From assembly GCF_000315015.1 (NCBI RefSeq), contig NZ_BAEP01000007.1, positions 62,001 through 126,000 on the forward strand: a stretch of 64,000 bases of DNA. The letters run 5' to 3'. Positions 27,243 to 36,199 of the stretch are shown here, in pieces. Below the pieces are notes generated by a model. The model was given only the letters and a program-made list of their open reading frames with translations, was not told where the DNA came from and ran no database searches. Origin of the DNA: Paraglaciecola mesophila KMM 241. Its GTDB lineage: Bacteria; Pseudomonadota; Gammaproteobacteria; Enterobacterales; Alteromonadaceae. Made by a program: the position numbers and the translations under genes. How positions within the stretch are numbered: position 1 is the first letter of the stretch; each line of letters begins with the position of its first letter.

Positions 27243-27959
27243 ATGGAGTTGTCTGTTGTTATTCCTGCAAAAAATGAGGCGCAAAATGTTGCGCCACTTA
27301 TCCATGAAATTATCGATGTTCTAAACGGTGTAGCTGAATTCGAAATTGTCTATGTAGATGATGGAAGTGACGATCGCACGATAAATGAATTGTATAAAAT
27401 CATTGATGCAGGTTTTGACTGTATTCAACCTGTTAGACACAAAGTCAGTGTGGGACAAAGTACAGCCATTATGAGTGGGGTAAAAGCCGCCAGCGGTGAA
27501 CTCATCGTGACCATGGATGCAGATGGCCAGAATGACCCTGCGGACATTCCAAAGTTGCTAAGCGCTGCACGTGGTCTTGTTCAAGGCTCTGATTATTGTG
27601 TGGCGGGATATCGCCGCAGACGCAAAGACACTCCATGGAAGCGTTTCCAATCTAAAGTAGCTAATGGTGTGCGTGCTCGCCTATTAGGGGATGGCACGCC
27701 TGATACCGGCTGCGGCTTAAAAATCATACCCAAGCACACCTTTATGAAACTACCTTACTTTGATCATATGCACCGTTATATTCCTGCCTTGGTGAAACGC
27801 ATACATGGACAAGTGATTGTGATTGAAGTGAATCATAGAGACCGTCAAGCAGGTGAATCGAAGTACAATATGCTGGGTCGCCTTCGCGTTGGGGTAGTCG
27901 ATATCTTTGGTGTATTGTGGCTGCAACGTAGGGTCAAAGTAGCGGAATATTTGGATTAA
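27243..27959 (+). CDS. Glycosyltransferase family 2 (polyprenyl-phosphate glycosyltransferase type)
   Basis: A 238-residue GT2 enzyme of the dolichyl-/undecaprenyl-phosphate sugar transferase type. SVVIPAKNEAQNVAPLI, VYVDDGSDDRT and TMDADGQNDP (the DxD metal motif) mark the GT-A fold; ADTGCGLK-like GTPDTGCGLKIIPK and NHRDRQAGESKYNM follow. It has no C-terminal membrane pair, unlike ArnC. It should transfer a sugar from a nucleotide donor to a lipid phosphate carrier for use by the GT39 enzyme two genes downstream. It starts an operon with the TVP38-like and GT39 genes. Confidence 0.88.
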   Translation: MELSVVIPAKNEAQNVAPLIHEIIDVLNGVAEFEIVYVDDGSDDRTINELYKIIDAGFDCIQPVRHKVSVGQSTAIMSGVKAASGELIVTMDADGQNDPADIPKLLSAARGLVQGSDYCVAGYRRRRKDTPWKRFQSKVANGVRARLLGDGTPDTGCGLKIIPKHTFMKLPYFDHMHRYIPALVKRIHGQVIVIEVNHRDRQAGESKYNMLGRLRVGVVDIFGVLWLQRRVKVAEYLD

Positions 27960-27962
27960 TAA

Positions 27963-28682
27963 ATGTACCAAAAAATATGCTCACTGTTTGCCTCAAAAGG
28001 GCTTCAAAAGGGATTACTCTTTCTATTAGTTTGCGCAATTTTGGGAAGCCTAATCAGCACCTTGCCTCTGTTCGATACCTTTAATCGACAATGGGTTGAC
28101 TCAACCATTCGTAACAATGGTGTATTAGGTGTGGGATATTTCATGATGTTCAGCGCTGGTGCAATGGCGATTGGTTGCCCCCGTCAAGTGATGGCTTTTT
28201 TAGGCGGCTACGCCTTTGGCTTTATGCAAGGCACATTGCTATCCGTCGCGGGCGCATTAATCGGCTGTATACTGTGTTTTTTTATTTCTCGCTTTTTATT
28301 TAGACCGTTTATTAAACGCCGTTATGCTCAGCGGATTTTACGCGTAAACGATTTCTTAAAAGATAAACCAATGACCAAAACCATCGTCATTAGGCTGTTG
28401 CCCGCGGGCAATAATCTATTAACGAATATACTCGCTGGTGTGACTGACGTAAAAGCGCGTCACTTTCTAACCGGCTCGGCAATAGGTTATATTCCACAAA
28501 TGGCTATTTTCGCCTTGATGGGCAAAGGCATAGTGGTGTTGTCTATTTGGAAAATCGGCTTGAGCGTGCTGCTGTTTTGCATATCAACTGCGTTAAGTGT
28601 GCGTTTGTATAAGCAATACAAGCACTCAAAACTTATTCAATCAACAGCGGCTTCAGCGGTCAGTGAATCGGTTCGTGCTTAA
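27963..28682 (+). CDS. TVP38/TMEM64 (DedA-related) family membrane protein
   Basis: A 239-residue integral membrane protein with about five to six helices. The family region GVLGVGYFMMFSAGAMAIGCPRQVMAFLGGYAFGFMQGTLLSVAGALIGCILCFFISRFLFRP includes the conserved F-x-G-G-x-x-F/Y-G and G-x-x-x-G pattern of the SNARE-associated/VTT domain. A second half has MTKTIVIRLLPAGNNLLTNILAGVTDV. VTT proteins are linked to lipid scrambling or carrier recycling, which fits its place between two glycosyltransferases that use lipid-linked sugar. It starts three bases after the GT2 stop. Confidence 0.85.
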   Translation: MYQKICSLFASKGLQKGLLFLLVCAILGSLISTLPLFDTFNRQWVDSTIRNNGVLGVGYFMMFSAGAMAIGCPRQVMAFLGGYAFGFMQGTLLSVAGALIGCILCFFISRFLFRPFIKRRYAQRILRVNDFLKDKPMTKTIVIRLLPAGNNLLTNILAGVTDVKARHFLTGSAIGYIPQMAIFALMGKGIVVLSIWKIGLSVLLFCISTALSVRLYKQYKHSKLIQSTAASAVSESVRA

Positions 28683-28706
28683 GCTATTTGCTGAGATATT
28701 CACCGT

Positions 28707-30464
28707 ATGATAAGTGCTTTCCCTAGGCTTTTTAGCTGGCACAATTTCACTTCAGGTCAGGACCATATTTTTAATCTTATCTGGTTACTGACCATTTCCT
28801 GCTCTTTGATCCTAGTCGGCTTGGGTTTGCGAGACCCTTGGCCCGCAGATGAGCCGCGCTTTGCGTTAATAGCAAAAGAAATGGTCGACTCAGGTCAGTG
28901 GTTTTTCCCTATGCGTGGCGGTGAGCTTTACCCAGACAAACCACCGATATTCATGTGGTGTATCGCCCTATTTTACGCGCTGTTAGGCTCTGTGAAAATG
29001 GCTTTCCTGATACCCAGTGCGATTGCTGGGATAGTGACGGTTCTACTGACCTACGATATTGGTCGTAGGCTGTGGTCTGAGCAAATTGGTTGGTATGCAG
29101 GTTTGTTGTTGCTTGCTACGTTGCAATTCACCCTACAAGCGAAAACGGCTCAAATTGACGCTTTGGTTTGCTGTTTTATTACCATGGGGTGTTATGGCTT
29201 ATTACGTTTCTTGCTGCTTTACGGTAGCTGGTTTTGGTATTTTCTAGCGTGGTTCTTTATGGGCTTGGGGATTGTCACTAAAGGGGTCGGGTTTCTACCA
29301 CTACTCATGCTTATACCATTTACCGCGCTTCGGTTTAGTCAGCAAACATATATATTAGGCACCATACGGGGGTGGAGTTGGCATTGGCTGCTAGGGCCTG
29401 TGGTGATGCTAGGGGCCATTGCCCTATGGTTTTTACCCATGCTTTATTGGGTAGATGTTCAGCATAACCCGCTTTTCGATGCGTATCGAGACAATATTCT
29501 ATTCAAGCAAACGGTTACCCGCTACGCGGATTCTTGGCACCACTTAAAGCCATTCTGGTATTACCTAACCAATGTCATCCCAGTTTTTTGGTTGCCTCTA
29601 TGCCTCTTTATTCCATGGCTTATCACACCTTGGGTGAGGGCGATAAAAGGGGGTGACTGGCGCATTGCTTTGATACTGGGTTGGGTCGTATTGTTATTGA
29701 TTTTTTTCAGTATAAGCCCAGGTAAACGTGGCGTATACATCTTGCCTGCATTGCCTATGCTCGCGATAATCACCGCGCCATATTTACCACAGATTATGCG
29801 CAGTAAAATACTAAATGGCCTTGTTTATTCGGTTGTATTGCTACTGTCACTGGCGCTGTTTACGTTTGGTTTTGCAGGACTTTTTGATGCAACGTTTACC
29901 AGCGAGTTAAGCATTAAATATGGCATTGAGCCTTGGTTTTTTTTGCTCACCATGGGCATAGTAGGTTTGCTGGTATGCGCTGTTCTGCTAATTGTAAGAA
30001 AGTATCGGCTGAGTTTATCGTGCAGTTGGTTGCTGTTTATACCTGTGCTGTGGGTTGGGTATTCCACATGGGGATATACGCTCTTGAATGACGTTAAAAC
30101 GCCCAAAAATGTCTTTGCGGAAATGGAATCATTCGTACCTAAAGGCAGACTTCTGGCGTTAGTGAATTTCTCCGAGCAGTTTATTCTTTTTTCACCCTAT
30201 AAAGTGACTCATTTTGGCTATCACACGCCAACTGAACTTCAGATGCAGGCAGCTTGGCGCTGGCAAAAATCTCATCCAAATGGGCTCATTTTGCTTGATG
30301 CTCAGACACCCACTGATTGTTTTGATATGGCGCAGGGGTACCCTGTTGGCTTAGCCCACCGAGTAAATTGGCTGTTACTTGATAGTTCTGCTAGGCAAGC
30401 GGCGTGTCCAGAGCCGAGCATTAGGGTCACTGAATATCATACAGCTGCATTAGGCACTCATTGA
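28707..30464 (+). CDS. GT39-family glycosyltransferase (ArnT-like)
   Basis: A 585-residue GT-C membrane enzyme with about 12 helices and a short soluble C-terminal tail. The first periplasmic loop contains GLRDPWPADEPRFALIAKEMVDSGQWFFPMRGGELYPDKPPIFMW, the dolichyl-phosphate-mannosyltransferase/ArnT hallmark with the catalytic-type Asp-Glu. Further marks are RRLWSEQIGWYAGLLL and GIVTKGVGFLP. It would transfer a sugar from an undecaprenyl-phosphate donor to lipid A or another periplasmic acceptor. It is the last gene of the GT2-TVP38-GT39 operon and overlaps the convergent regulator gene by 15 bases. ArnA/B/D homologues are absent here, so aminoarabinose is not proven. Confidence 0.88.
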   Translation: MISAFPRLFSWHNFTSGQDHIFNLIWLLTISCSLILVGLGLRDPWPADEPRFALIAKEMVDSGQWFFPMRGGELYPDKPPIFMWCIALFYALLGSVKMAFLIPSAIAGIVTVLLTYDIGRRLWSEQIGWYAGLLLLATLQFTLQAKTAQIDALVCCFITMGCYGLLRFLLLYGSWFWYFLAWFFMGLGIVTKGVGFLPLLMLIPFTALRFSQQTYILGTIRGWSWHWLLGPVVMLGAIALWFLPMLYWVDVQHNPLFDAYRDNILFKQTVTRYADSWHHLKPFWYYLTNVIPVFWLPLCLFIPWLITPWVRAIKGGDWRIALILGWVVLLLIFFSISPGKRGVYILPALPMLAIITAPYLPQIMRSKILNGLVYSVVLLLSLALFTFGFAGLFDATFTSELSIKYGIEPWFFLLTMGIVGLLVCAVLLIVRKYRLSLSCSWLLFIPVLWVGYSTWGYTLLNDVKTPKNVFAEMESFVPKGRLLALVNFSEQFILFSPYKVTHFGYHTPTELQMQAAWRWQKSHPNGLILLDAQTPTDCFDMAQGYPVGLAHRVNWLLLDSSARQAACPEPSIRVTEYHTAALGTH

Positions 30465-31340
30465 TACTTCACTTGGTGACTGATTAAAATGGCGTTTGAA
30501 TTCGCGGCTAAATTGAGACGCGCTGGTGTAACCCACTTGAAATGCCGCTTCGCTAGCGCGACTGCCATTGGCTGTGATCAGATCCTTTGCTTTGACTAGA
30601 CGCACTTTCTTTAAATATTGCAAAGGTGATTCAAACGTGACTTGCTTAAACGCCCGATGAAAGGCCGATACACTCATGTTGACTTCATCAGCTAAGGTTT
30701 CTACCGTTATAGGACTGGCGTAATTAGCGTGTAACGACGCTAGCGCCCTTGCTACTCTTGCGTAGTGGCCATCATGCTGAGCCAAACCAAATAGGGTTTT
30801 TCCTTGGGAGCCACATAACACTCTGTATACCAATTCCTTGATCACATCCGCTCCAAAAATATCAGTTTCAACAGGATTTGACAGTATCACCAGTAAGCGC
30901 TGAATAATGTTCTCTAAGGGTGCGTCTACTTTAGCCGCTTGTGCGCAACTTATTTGGCTACATGGCTCGCTTTGAGTATATCGCTGGTGCTGCTGCATAT
31001 GATTAACAAGTTGATGCAATAATGCGGGCTTAACATCTATGGATAACCCCATGATAGGCAAGCCATTGTCCACAAAGGCCTCACATTCCAGTGGCATTGG
31101 CACCCCGAGTACTAGGTAGTCCCCCGCACCATATTGAATGTGGTGATCAGGAAAGTGGATCACCTTTCTACCTTGCACCACTATAATAATGCCAGACTGA
31201 TAAACCAGTGGCTGCCTCGGACTCCCCTTACTCGCGCGAAAGAAACGCACCCCAGGCAATGCTGTTTCAACGTGCCCTTCAAGGTTGAGTAATCCGGCTT
31301 TATCTGCGAAAAGGTGGATCCCATCGACCAAAGTGCTCAT
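30450..31340 (-). CDS. yqhC: AraC-family regulator, YqhC-like
   Basis: A 296-residue regulator with an AraC N-terminal ligand domain (PF06719 type, about 20-170) and two helix-turn-helix motifs at the C-terminus (ITVETLADEVNMSVSAFHRAFKQVT and ASEAAFQVGYTSASQFSREFKRHF). It is divergent from a yqhD homologue, the same arrangement as yqhC-yqhD in E. coli, where YqhC activates yqhD in response to aldehydes. Its 3' end overlaps the convergent GT39 gene by 15 bases. The call by family is firm; the symbol relies on the paired context. Confidence 0.88.
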   Translation of the reverse strand: MSTLVDGIHLFADKAGLLNLEGHVETALPGVRFFRASKGSPRQPLVYQSGIIIVVQGRKVIHFPDHHIQYGAGDYLVLGVPMPLECEAFVDNGLPIMGLSIDVKPALLHQLVNHMQQHQRYTQSEPCSQISCAQAAKVDAPLENIIQRLLVILSNPVETDIFGADVIKELVYRVLCGSQGKTLFGLAQHDGHYARVARALASLHANYASPITVETLADEVNMSVSAFHRAFKQVTFESPLQYLKKVRLVKAKDLITANGSRASEAAFQVGYTSASQFSREFKRHFNQSPSEVSMSA

Positions 31341-31529
31341 ATTTTTTCTCTTTAAACTAGCCTAAGGGTTTAAATTATAGTGTTTGATAGCTTTAGGCAA
31401 GCTTTTGGCGTTATTTACGCTTTTTTACTGGTATGTGTGTCTATATTATACATTAACTAACCGGTGAGAGAGTCATCAGAGCAGGCTGAGAGCGTTAGCG
31501 AAATTGATTACAAATATGAGGAAAATACG

Positions 31530-32675
31530 ATGAAATTTAGTTATGTAAACCCAACACAAATTCAATTTGGCCAAGGGCAAATTGCGTCTTTGGGTGCACT
31601 TATCCCTAAAGCGCAAAAAGTGCTGGTGGTTTATGGTGGGGGTTCAATTAAAACCAACGGCGTTTACGATCAGGTCGTTGCAGCTCTTGGGGATCACGAC
31701 TGGCTAGAGTTTTCAGGCGTGGGTGCTAACCCGACAATTGAAGTGCTTGATAAAGCCGTTGCAATCGCTAAAGAGCAGAAAGTTGATTTCGTACTCGGTG
31801 TAGGTGGTGGCTCTGTTATCGACGGTGTTAAATACATCGCAGCGGCTGCAATTTATGACGGCGAAGGTTGGGATATTCTTCAAGGTAAGCATAAAGTCAC
31901 CGCAGCGTTACCCTTAGGTGCAGTGCTAACTTTGCCTGCTACTGGGTCAGAGTCAAACTCAGGCTCGGTTGTCAGTAAAGCAGCCACCCAGGAAAAGCTT
32001 GCGTTTATGGCGCCTGCAGTTCAACCAAAATTCGCGGTGATGGACCCAGACGTAATGAAAACTTTACCTCAGCGCCAGTTAGTTAACGGTTTAGTTGATG
32101 CTTGGGTTCATACTTGTGAGCAATACCTGACCTTCAATGCTGGAGCGCTGGTACAAGATGGCTACGCTGAAGCATTGCTTAAAGCCCTGAAAACCTTGGG
32201 TGATAATTTTGATAAGCAAGACGATGCATGGCGTGCCAATTTAATGTGGTCAGCTAATCAAGCATTGAACGGTTTAATTGGCTCTGGCGTCGCTCAAGAT
32301 TGGGCCACTCACATGATTGGACATGAGTTGACCGCTTTGTATGGTGTGGATCACGCACGTTCATTGGCCATTGTTCAGCCATCCTTATTGCGTAACCAAT
32401 TGGTAGCGAAAAAAGCGAAATTAGAGCAAATGGGCAGAAATGTGTTCGGCTTAAGCGAATCAGAAGATTTAGCTGAGCGTACCATTTCAGCTATCGAAGC
32501 CTTCTATCATAGCTTGAAAGTGGCTACTCAATTGACCGAGCACGGTGGTGACAAAGCACAGGCAGTAGATGCTGTGGTGTCACAACTTGAAGCTCACGGC
32601 ATGAAAGCGTTAGGTGAAAACCAAGCAATTACGCTGACTGAAAGCCGCGCAATACTGGAACAAGCTGTGGCCTAG
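31530..32675 (+). CDS. yqhD: NADPH-dependent iron/zinc alcohol dehydrogenase YqhD
   Basis: A 381-residue group III alcohol dehydrogenase. The cofactor segment VLGVGGGSVIDGVKYIAAA (GGGS), metal-ligand segment LVDAWVHTCEQYL (Asp and His), and HMIGHELTALYGVDHARSLAIV (two His) are all present. YqhD reduces short-chain and lipid-peroxidation aldehydes using NADPH. The start ATG at 31530 has GAGGA upstream; the longer frame from 31464 adds 22 residues with no family similarity. The gene is divergent from the YqhC-like regulator across a 189-base gap that should hold the activator site. Confidence 0.93.
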   Translation: MKFSYVNPTQIQFGQGQIASLGALIPKAQKVLVVYGGGSIKTNGVYDQVVAALGDHDWLEFSGVGANPTIEVLDKAVAIAKEQKVDFVLGVGGGSVIDGVKYIAAAAIYDGEGWDILQGKHKVTAALPLGAVLTLPATGSESNSGSVVSKAATQEKLAFMAPAVQPKFAVMDPDVMKTLPQRQLVNGLVDAWVHTCEQYLTFNAGALVQDGYAEALLKALKTLGDNFDKQDDAWRANLMWSANQALNGLIGSGVAQDWATHMIGHELTALYGVDHARSLAIVQPSLLRNQLVAKKAKLEQMGRNVFGLSESEDLAERTISAIEAFYHSLKVATQLTEHGGDKAQAVDAVVSQLEAHGMKALGENQAITLTESRAILEQAVA

Positions 32676-32792
32676 TTTTCGATTAGTAACATCAGTTTCA
32701 ATGTTATTTTCAATATCGCCTTCAAAATAGTTTTGTGTGTTGTCGCTGCGCCTTATTTCTAGGGCGTTAGCGGCCTTTTTATGCGGCGAAAC

Positions 32793-32826
32793 AAAAAGGG
32801 TTACACAAATGTGTAACCTTTTTTTA
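32793..32826. terminator. Terminator between yqhD and mscS
   Basis: An A run, GGTTACAC, AAAT loop, GTGTAACC and seven T form a strong hairpin. The A run on the left makes it usable from both directions, fitting the convergent yqhD and mscS genes. Confidence 0.85.
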
Positions 32827-32877
32827 GGTACTTTTTTTGTTCAGCACTCAATTTAACTCTTTGTTTAATAATGCCTG

Positions 32878-33711
32878 TTAGCTGTTTTCTTGAATGATAT
32901 GAACATCTCGTTGAGGGAATGGAATGGTTAAGCCCACCTCTTCTACAGCAGTTTTAAGCATCGGGCGTATATCAAAAAACAGTGACCAGTAGTCATCCGT
33001 TTTAACGAATGCACGCACTAAGAAATCAACCGAACTTGATCCTAAGTCAACCACAGCGACCACATTGCCTTCTTCTTTGAGAACGCGGGGGTCATTCATG
33101 ATGGCTTGTTCCATCGCTTCTTTACCTTTGGCGATATCATCTGAATAAGAGATACCGATAGATATTTCCACGGCTCTTACGCTGCTTGCGGTGTAATTAG
33201 TAATATTGCCATTAGCTAAAGGACCATTTGGCACAATGATAATGCGCTTATCAAACGTTTCAAATGTGGTGACAAAAATGCCTATATCTAAAATAACCCC
33301 TTCTACGTCTTGTGCACCAACATAATCCGCTACTTTAAATGGACGGAAGATAAGGATCATCACGCCCCCTGCGAAGTTAGAGAGGCTGCCTTGCAACGCA
33401 AAGCCAACAGCTAAACCTGCGGCGCCCAATATAGCCACAAATGAAGTGGTTTCGATACCCACCATTGATGCCACGCTAATGACAAGAAGTACTTTGAGAA
33501 CGACCTCAAAAATATTAGTTAAGAATTGGGCAAGTGTTTCATCTGGTAGCCCTTTAACTGCGTGGCGCCTAACGGCATTACTGACTTTACCTATTATCCA
33601 CAGGCCAACCACTAAGACAACAATGGCTAATATAAGTTGGCCGCCGTACTCGGTGCCAAGCGTGATCGCTTTATCGTAGAAAGTTTGCAACTGTTTTTCG
33701 AACGAGTCCAT
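32878..33711 (-). CDS. mscS: Small-conductance mechanosensitive channel MscS
   Basis: This 277-residue channel has the short MscS layout of E. coli (286 residues). Transmembrane helices lie at about 22-42 (LILAIVVLVVGLWIIGKV), 62-85 and 90-112; the pore helix TM3 is the Gly/Ala-rich AILGAAGLAVGFALQGSLSNFAGGVMILIFRPF. The cytoplasmic beta domain follows with VVTTFETFDKRIIIVPNGPLANGNITNYT, and a C-terminal alpha/beta cap. The homoheptamer releases solutes on hypo-osmotic shock, a likely need in a marine or intertidal cell. Confidence 0.95.
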   Translation of the reverse strand: MDSFEKQLQTFYDKAITLGTEYGGQLILAIVVLVVGLWIIGKVSNAVRRHAVKGLPDETLAQFLTNIFEVVLKVLLVISVASMVGIETTSFVAILGAAGLAVGFALQGSLSNFAGGVMILIFRPFKVADYVGAQDVEGVILDIGIFVTTFETFDKRIIIVPNGPLANGNITNYTASSVRAVEISIGISYSDDIAKGKEAMEQAIMNDPRVLKEEGNVVAVVDLGSSSVDFLVRAFVKTDDYWSLFFDIRPMLKTAVEEVGLTIPFPQRDVHIIQENS

Positions 33712-34014
33712 GGTACATCCCTTGTTATCTATTTTCAGCGAACGACAACTTGTGTTCGCATTGTATTTTGCAGCGCACTTTGCGCACTACTCTTTTCGCC
33801 GATAGTAATCATTACTATTTTGGCCAGAGTAAAACTTTACGAAGGATGCGCCGTAAGTGCTATTAGACAATAGTGGACTGTAGCAGTGTAAAGTAGGGTG
33901 AAAATGACGTTAAGGCACAAAAAAATAAAGACAAAGTGAGAGAAGATAGCGCTAAACGAACGCAAATCCTTGCACTGAGCTTGAGTCACTCAGTGCCTAA
34001 GGTAAAGTACAATG
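33712..34014. other. Intergenic region between mscS and tetR-family gene
   Basis: These 303 bases hold no convincing gene. There is a short perfect palindrome at 33803-33817 (TAGTAAT, C, ATTACTA) about 90 bases upstream of the mscS start, which could be an operator; nothing else stands out. Confidence 0.45.
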
Positions 34015-34608
34015 TCAGTGTATCGGGTGGGTGAGCTGCTGAAAAAGCTGCTCAATTTGCTGCTCCACAACTTGGGTGTCTCTTGTTGCTTTGAGATAAG
34101 AACGCCAACCGATAATGCTTATCTGCAGTGTTTTGGCTGCCGCGACGACATCGGTGCCTGCTGGCAAGTTACCTTGCTCTTTTGCCTTGGTAAATACATC
34201 TGCAAACCTGGCCTCGACTTGATTGAGTAGAGTACGTACCAAACTCAGTATTTCACTATGGCTTTCATCGAGCTCTGCCAGTGTTTTAGCCAGCATGCAC
34301 ATTTCGCTAGGTCTAGTGTTATTGGGGCATAACACCAGGTCGTGGAGCAGTTGCTGGAACGCTTGTAGAGCGTTAGCATTGTTCATCACTTGCGTGTTCA
34401 GTTGTTCTGTTAGTGCTTGCGCGTAATGGTTGAGTACTGTAGCGAATAAATCGGCTTTGCTACCAAATGCTGCATAAATACTACCGGGCCGCATATCAAG
34501 CGCACTTTGTAATTCACGAGTCGAGGTGCCTATATAGCCCCTCTCCCAGAATAACTGAGTGGCTTTTTCAAGCACGTCTGCCCGATCGAATTTTGAAACA
34601 TTAGCCAT
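34015..34608 (-). CDS. TetR/AcrR-family transcriptional regulator
   Basis: A 197-residue regulator. The N-terminal DNA-binding domain is clear: VLEKATQLFWERGYIGTSTRELQSALDMRPGSIYAAFGSKADLF (about 12-55). The remaining helices form the ligand domain, with PSEMCMLAKTLAELDES in its core. It resembles the TetR group that controls nearby oxidoreductase or efflux genes, but no such gene is adjacent: the neighbours are mscS and a diguanylate cyclase. It probably represses itself through the palindrome at 34777-34792 in the upstream gap. Confidence 0.88.
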   Translation of the reverse strand: MANVSKFDRADVLEKATQLFWERGYIGTSTRELQSALDMRPGSIYAAFGSKADLFATVLNHYAQALTEQLNTQVMNNANALQAFQQLLHDLVLCPNNTRPSEMCMLAKTLAELDESHSEILSLVRTLLNQVEARFADVFTKAKEQGNLPAGTDVVAAAKTLQISIIGWRSYLKATRDTQVVEQQIEQLFQQLTHPIH

Positions 34609-35219
34609 GCTTGCCTCCCGTTCTGGTTTGCCTTTTATACCAACTAATACCCATCAGTCATACAAAGTACGTGTGGCATGTCCTGCATCGAATGTCGTAT
34701 ATAGGACATGTAATACCGCTGATGCGAATAAACTGATTCAAGGTGAGCAGGCGTATAGAGCAAGTTATAGATTTTTTTGAACGAATGTTCAAGTAGCGTG
34801 AGAATACCTTTGCGAGTTATCAGTGTCAAATCCTGTCTGTGCTAAACTAAGCGTAACTTGGATTTTGAAACCTTGTAAATCACGCATTTTCAATAAGCTC
34901 AGCAATGCTATCGAGTCCATTTTACCACCCAATCGCTGCTGTTAATTGACGCCTTGAACGGCAGTGTGTTGTGCGTAAACGTCTAGAGTAACTGGATTAT
35001 TCAACTGCGAAGTGCTGTTGTTATAAGCGATTATACTTTTAATCGAGATTTTTCTGATTAATTATGGGGACACCCTTTAAAGTCAATCAGACTTTAGTAT
35101 ATAGTGCGTCGTGAATTGGCTTTGAAATCAATCAGTAAAGCTTGCAATCACCTCCTGTAGTGGGTTTACTACAATCGTTCAGATATTAAAATACTTTTCT
35201 TCATACGTATATTTTCATA
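34609..35219. other. Long divergent intergenic region tetR / REC-GGDEF
   Basis: These 611 bases separate divergent regulator and diguanylate-cyclase genes. I find no ORF with codon use or motifs that would support a gene. The region contains the TTGAAC palindrome listed separately and is otherwise AT-rich. Its length makes a small RNA or a long leader possible, but I see no terminator hairpin that would define one. Confidence 0.5.
34777..34792. promoter_or_regulatory. Candidate TetR-family operator
   Basis: TTGAAC and GTTCAA are perfect inverted arms separated by GAAT. The size and symmetry suit a TetR-family dimer. It lies about 170 bases upstream of the tetR-family start codon. Confidence 0.4.
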
Positions 35220-36131
35220 GTGAGTAAAATGCCTAAAAACGCTGAAAAAGCGCGAATATTGATAGTCGACGATGAGCCGATAAATATTCATGTCCTATCC
35301 AACGCATTAAATGATACTTACAACCTATTTGCGGTTACCTCAGGACGAGAAGCGATCGCGTTTTGCATGACGCACGCACCCGATCTGGTGTTAATGGATA
35401 TGGACATGCCTGACATCAACGGCGTAGAAGCATGTAAAACGTTGAAAGAAAAAAGTGAAACACATGATATCCCCATCGTATTCGTGACGGGACATGGTGA
35501 TTCAGATGCTGAAGACAAATGTTGGGAAGCAGGCGGCGTTGATTTTTTAACCAAGCCGGTAAACGCCAATACCTTAAATCATCGTATTAAGTCGCACCTC
35601 GCGTTAAAAGAGTTAACGGATGAGCTCCGTCGTATGGCCTACCAAGACGGTTTAACTCAAGTCAGTAATAGGCGTTATTTCGATGAGTACCTGTTGCGTC
35701 AACAAAAGTTGAGCCAACGTAGTGGAAGTTTCTTCGCTCTGTTGATGTTCGATATCGACTTTTTCAAATCTTACAATGATCACTATGGTCATTTAGCCGG
35801 TGATGATTGTTTGCGCTTGGTGGCCAAGGTATTAAAGCAATCTGTAGAGCGCCCTGGGGACTTCGTTGCCCGATTCGGTGGGGAAGAATTCGCTGTTGTG
35901 CTACCTGAAACCGATATAGCGGGTGCAATTCTGGTGGCTACAAAGCTGCTAGCTAATGTGCGCGAGCTGGGGATTAAACACAAAGGCTCACCCTTTGGTG
36001 TGGTGACAGGAAGTATAGGTATAGCGGCTAGTGACGGTAGCAAAAAGACCTTGCAAGAATTGATCGACACGGCAGATAGGCGTTTGTATGTTGCTAAAAC
36101 AAGCGGCCGGGATCAATTCATTTCTAAATAG
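35220..36131 (+). CDS. Response regulator diguanylate cyclase (REC-GGDEF)
   Basis: A 303-residue WspR/PleD-like protein. The receiver (about 10-130) has ILIVDDEP, phospho-acceptor Asp in LVLMDMDMPD, Thr in VFVTGHG and Lys in FLTKPV. The GGDEF domain (about 140-303) has DGLTQVSNRRYFDEYL, LLMFDIDFFKSYNDHYGHLAGD and the active GGEEF motif. An inhibitory I-site RxxD (RPGD) sits five residues before GGEEF, so product feedback is expected. It should make c-di-GMP when phosphorylated. Start is GTG at 35220 or ATG at 35229. No sensor kinase is adjacent. Confidence 0.93.
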   Translation: MSKMPKNAEKARILIVDDEPINIHVLSNALNDTYNLFAVTSGREAIAFCMTHAPDLVLMDMDMPDINGVEACKTLKEKSETHDIPIVFVTGHGDSDAEDKCWEAGGVDFLTKPVNANTLNHRIKSHLALKELTDELRRMAYQDGLTQVSNRRYFDEYLLRQQKLSQRSGSFFALLMFDIDFFKSYNDHYGHLAGDDCLRLVAKVLKQSVERPGDFVARFGGEEFAVVLPETDIAGAILVATKLLANVRELGIKHKGSPFGVVTGSIGIAASDGSKKTLQELIDTADRRLYVAKTSGRDQFISK

Positions 36132-36175
36132 AGTGCGCTTGTCGCAATCTTCTCAACTTTTTAACTTCTATCACG

Positions 36176-36199
36176 TGAGTTAACCTTGTTGTTAACTCA
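36176..36199. terminator. Perfect 9-bp hairpin between convergent genes
   Basis: TGAGTTAAC, a CTTGTT loop and GTTAACTCA abut the end of the pagL-like gene and lie 45 bases after the cyclase stop. Position suggests a shared terminator, though T runs are weak on both sides. Confidence 0.45.

Noticed and set aside
28707-30464. Calling the GT39 gene ArnT and the operon an aminoarabinose pathway
   Set aside because: ArnA, ArnB and ArnD are absent and the GT2 lacks the membrane helices of ArnC, so the sugar is not supported.
34559-34829. Small open frames in the tetR/GGDEF gap
   Set aside because: They overlap the tetR start on the opposite strand or lack any recognisable sequence or ribosome site.
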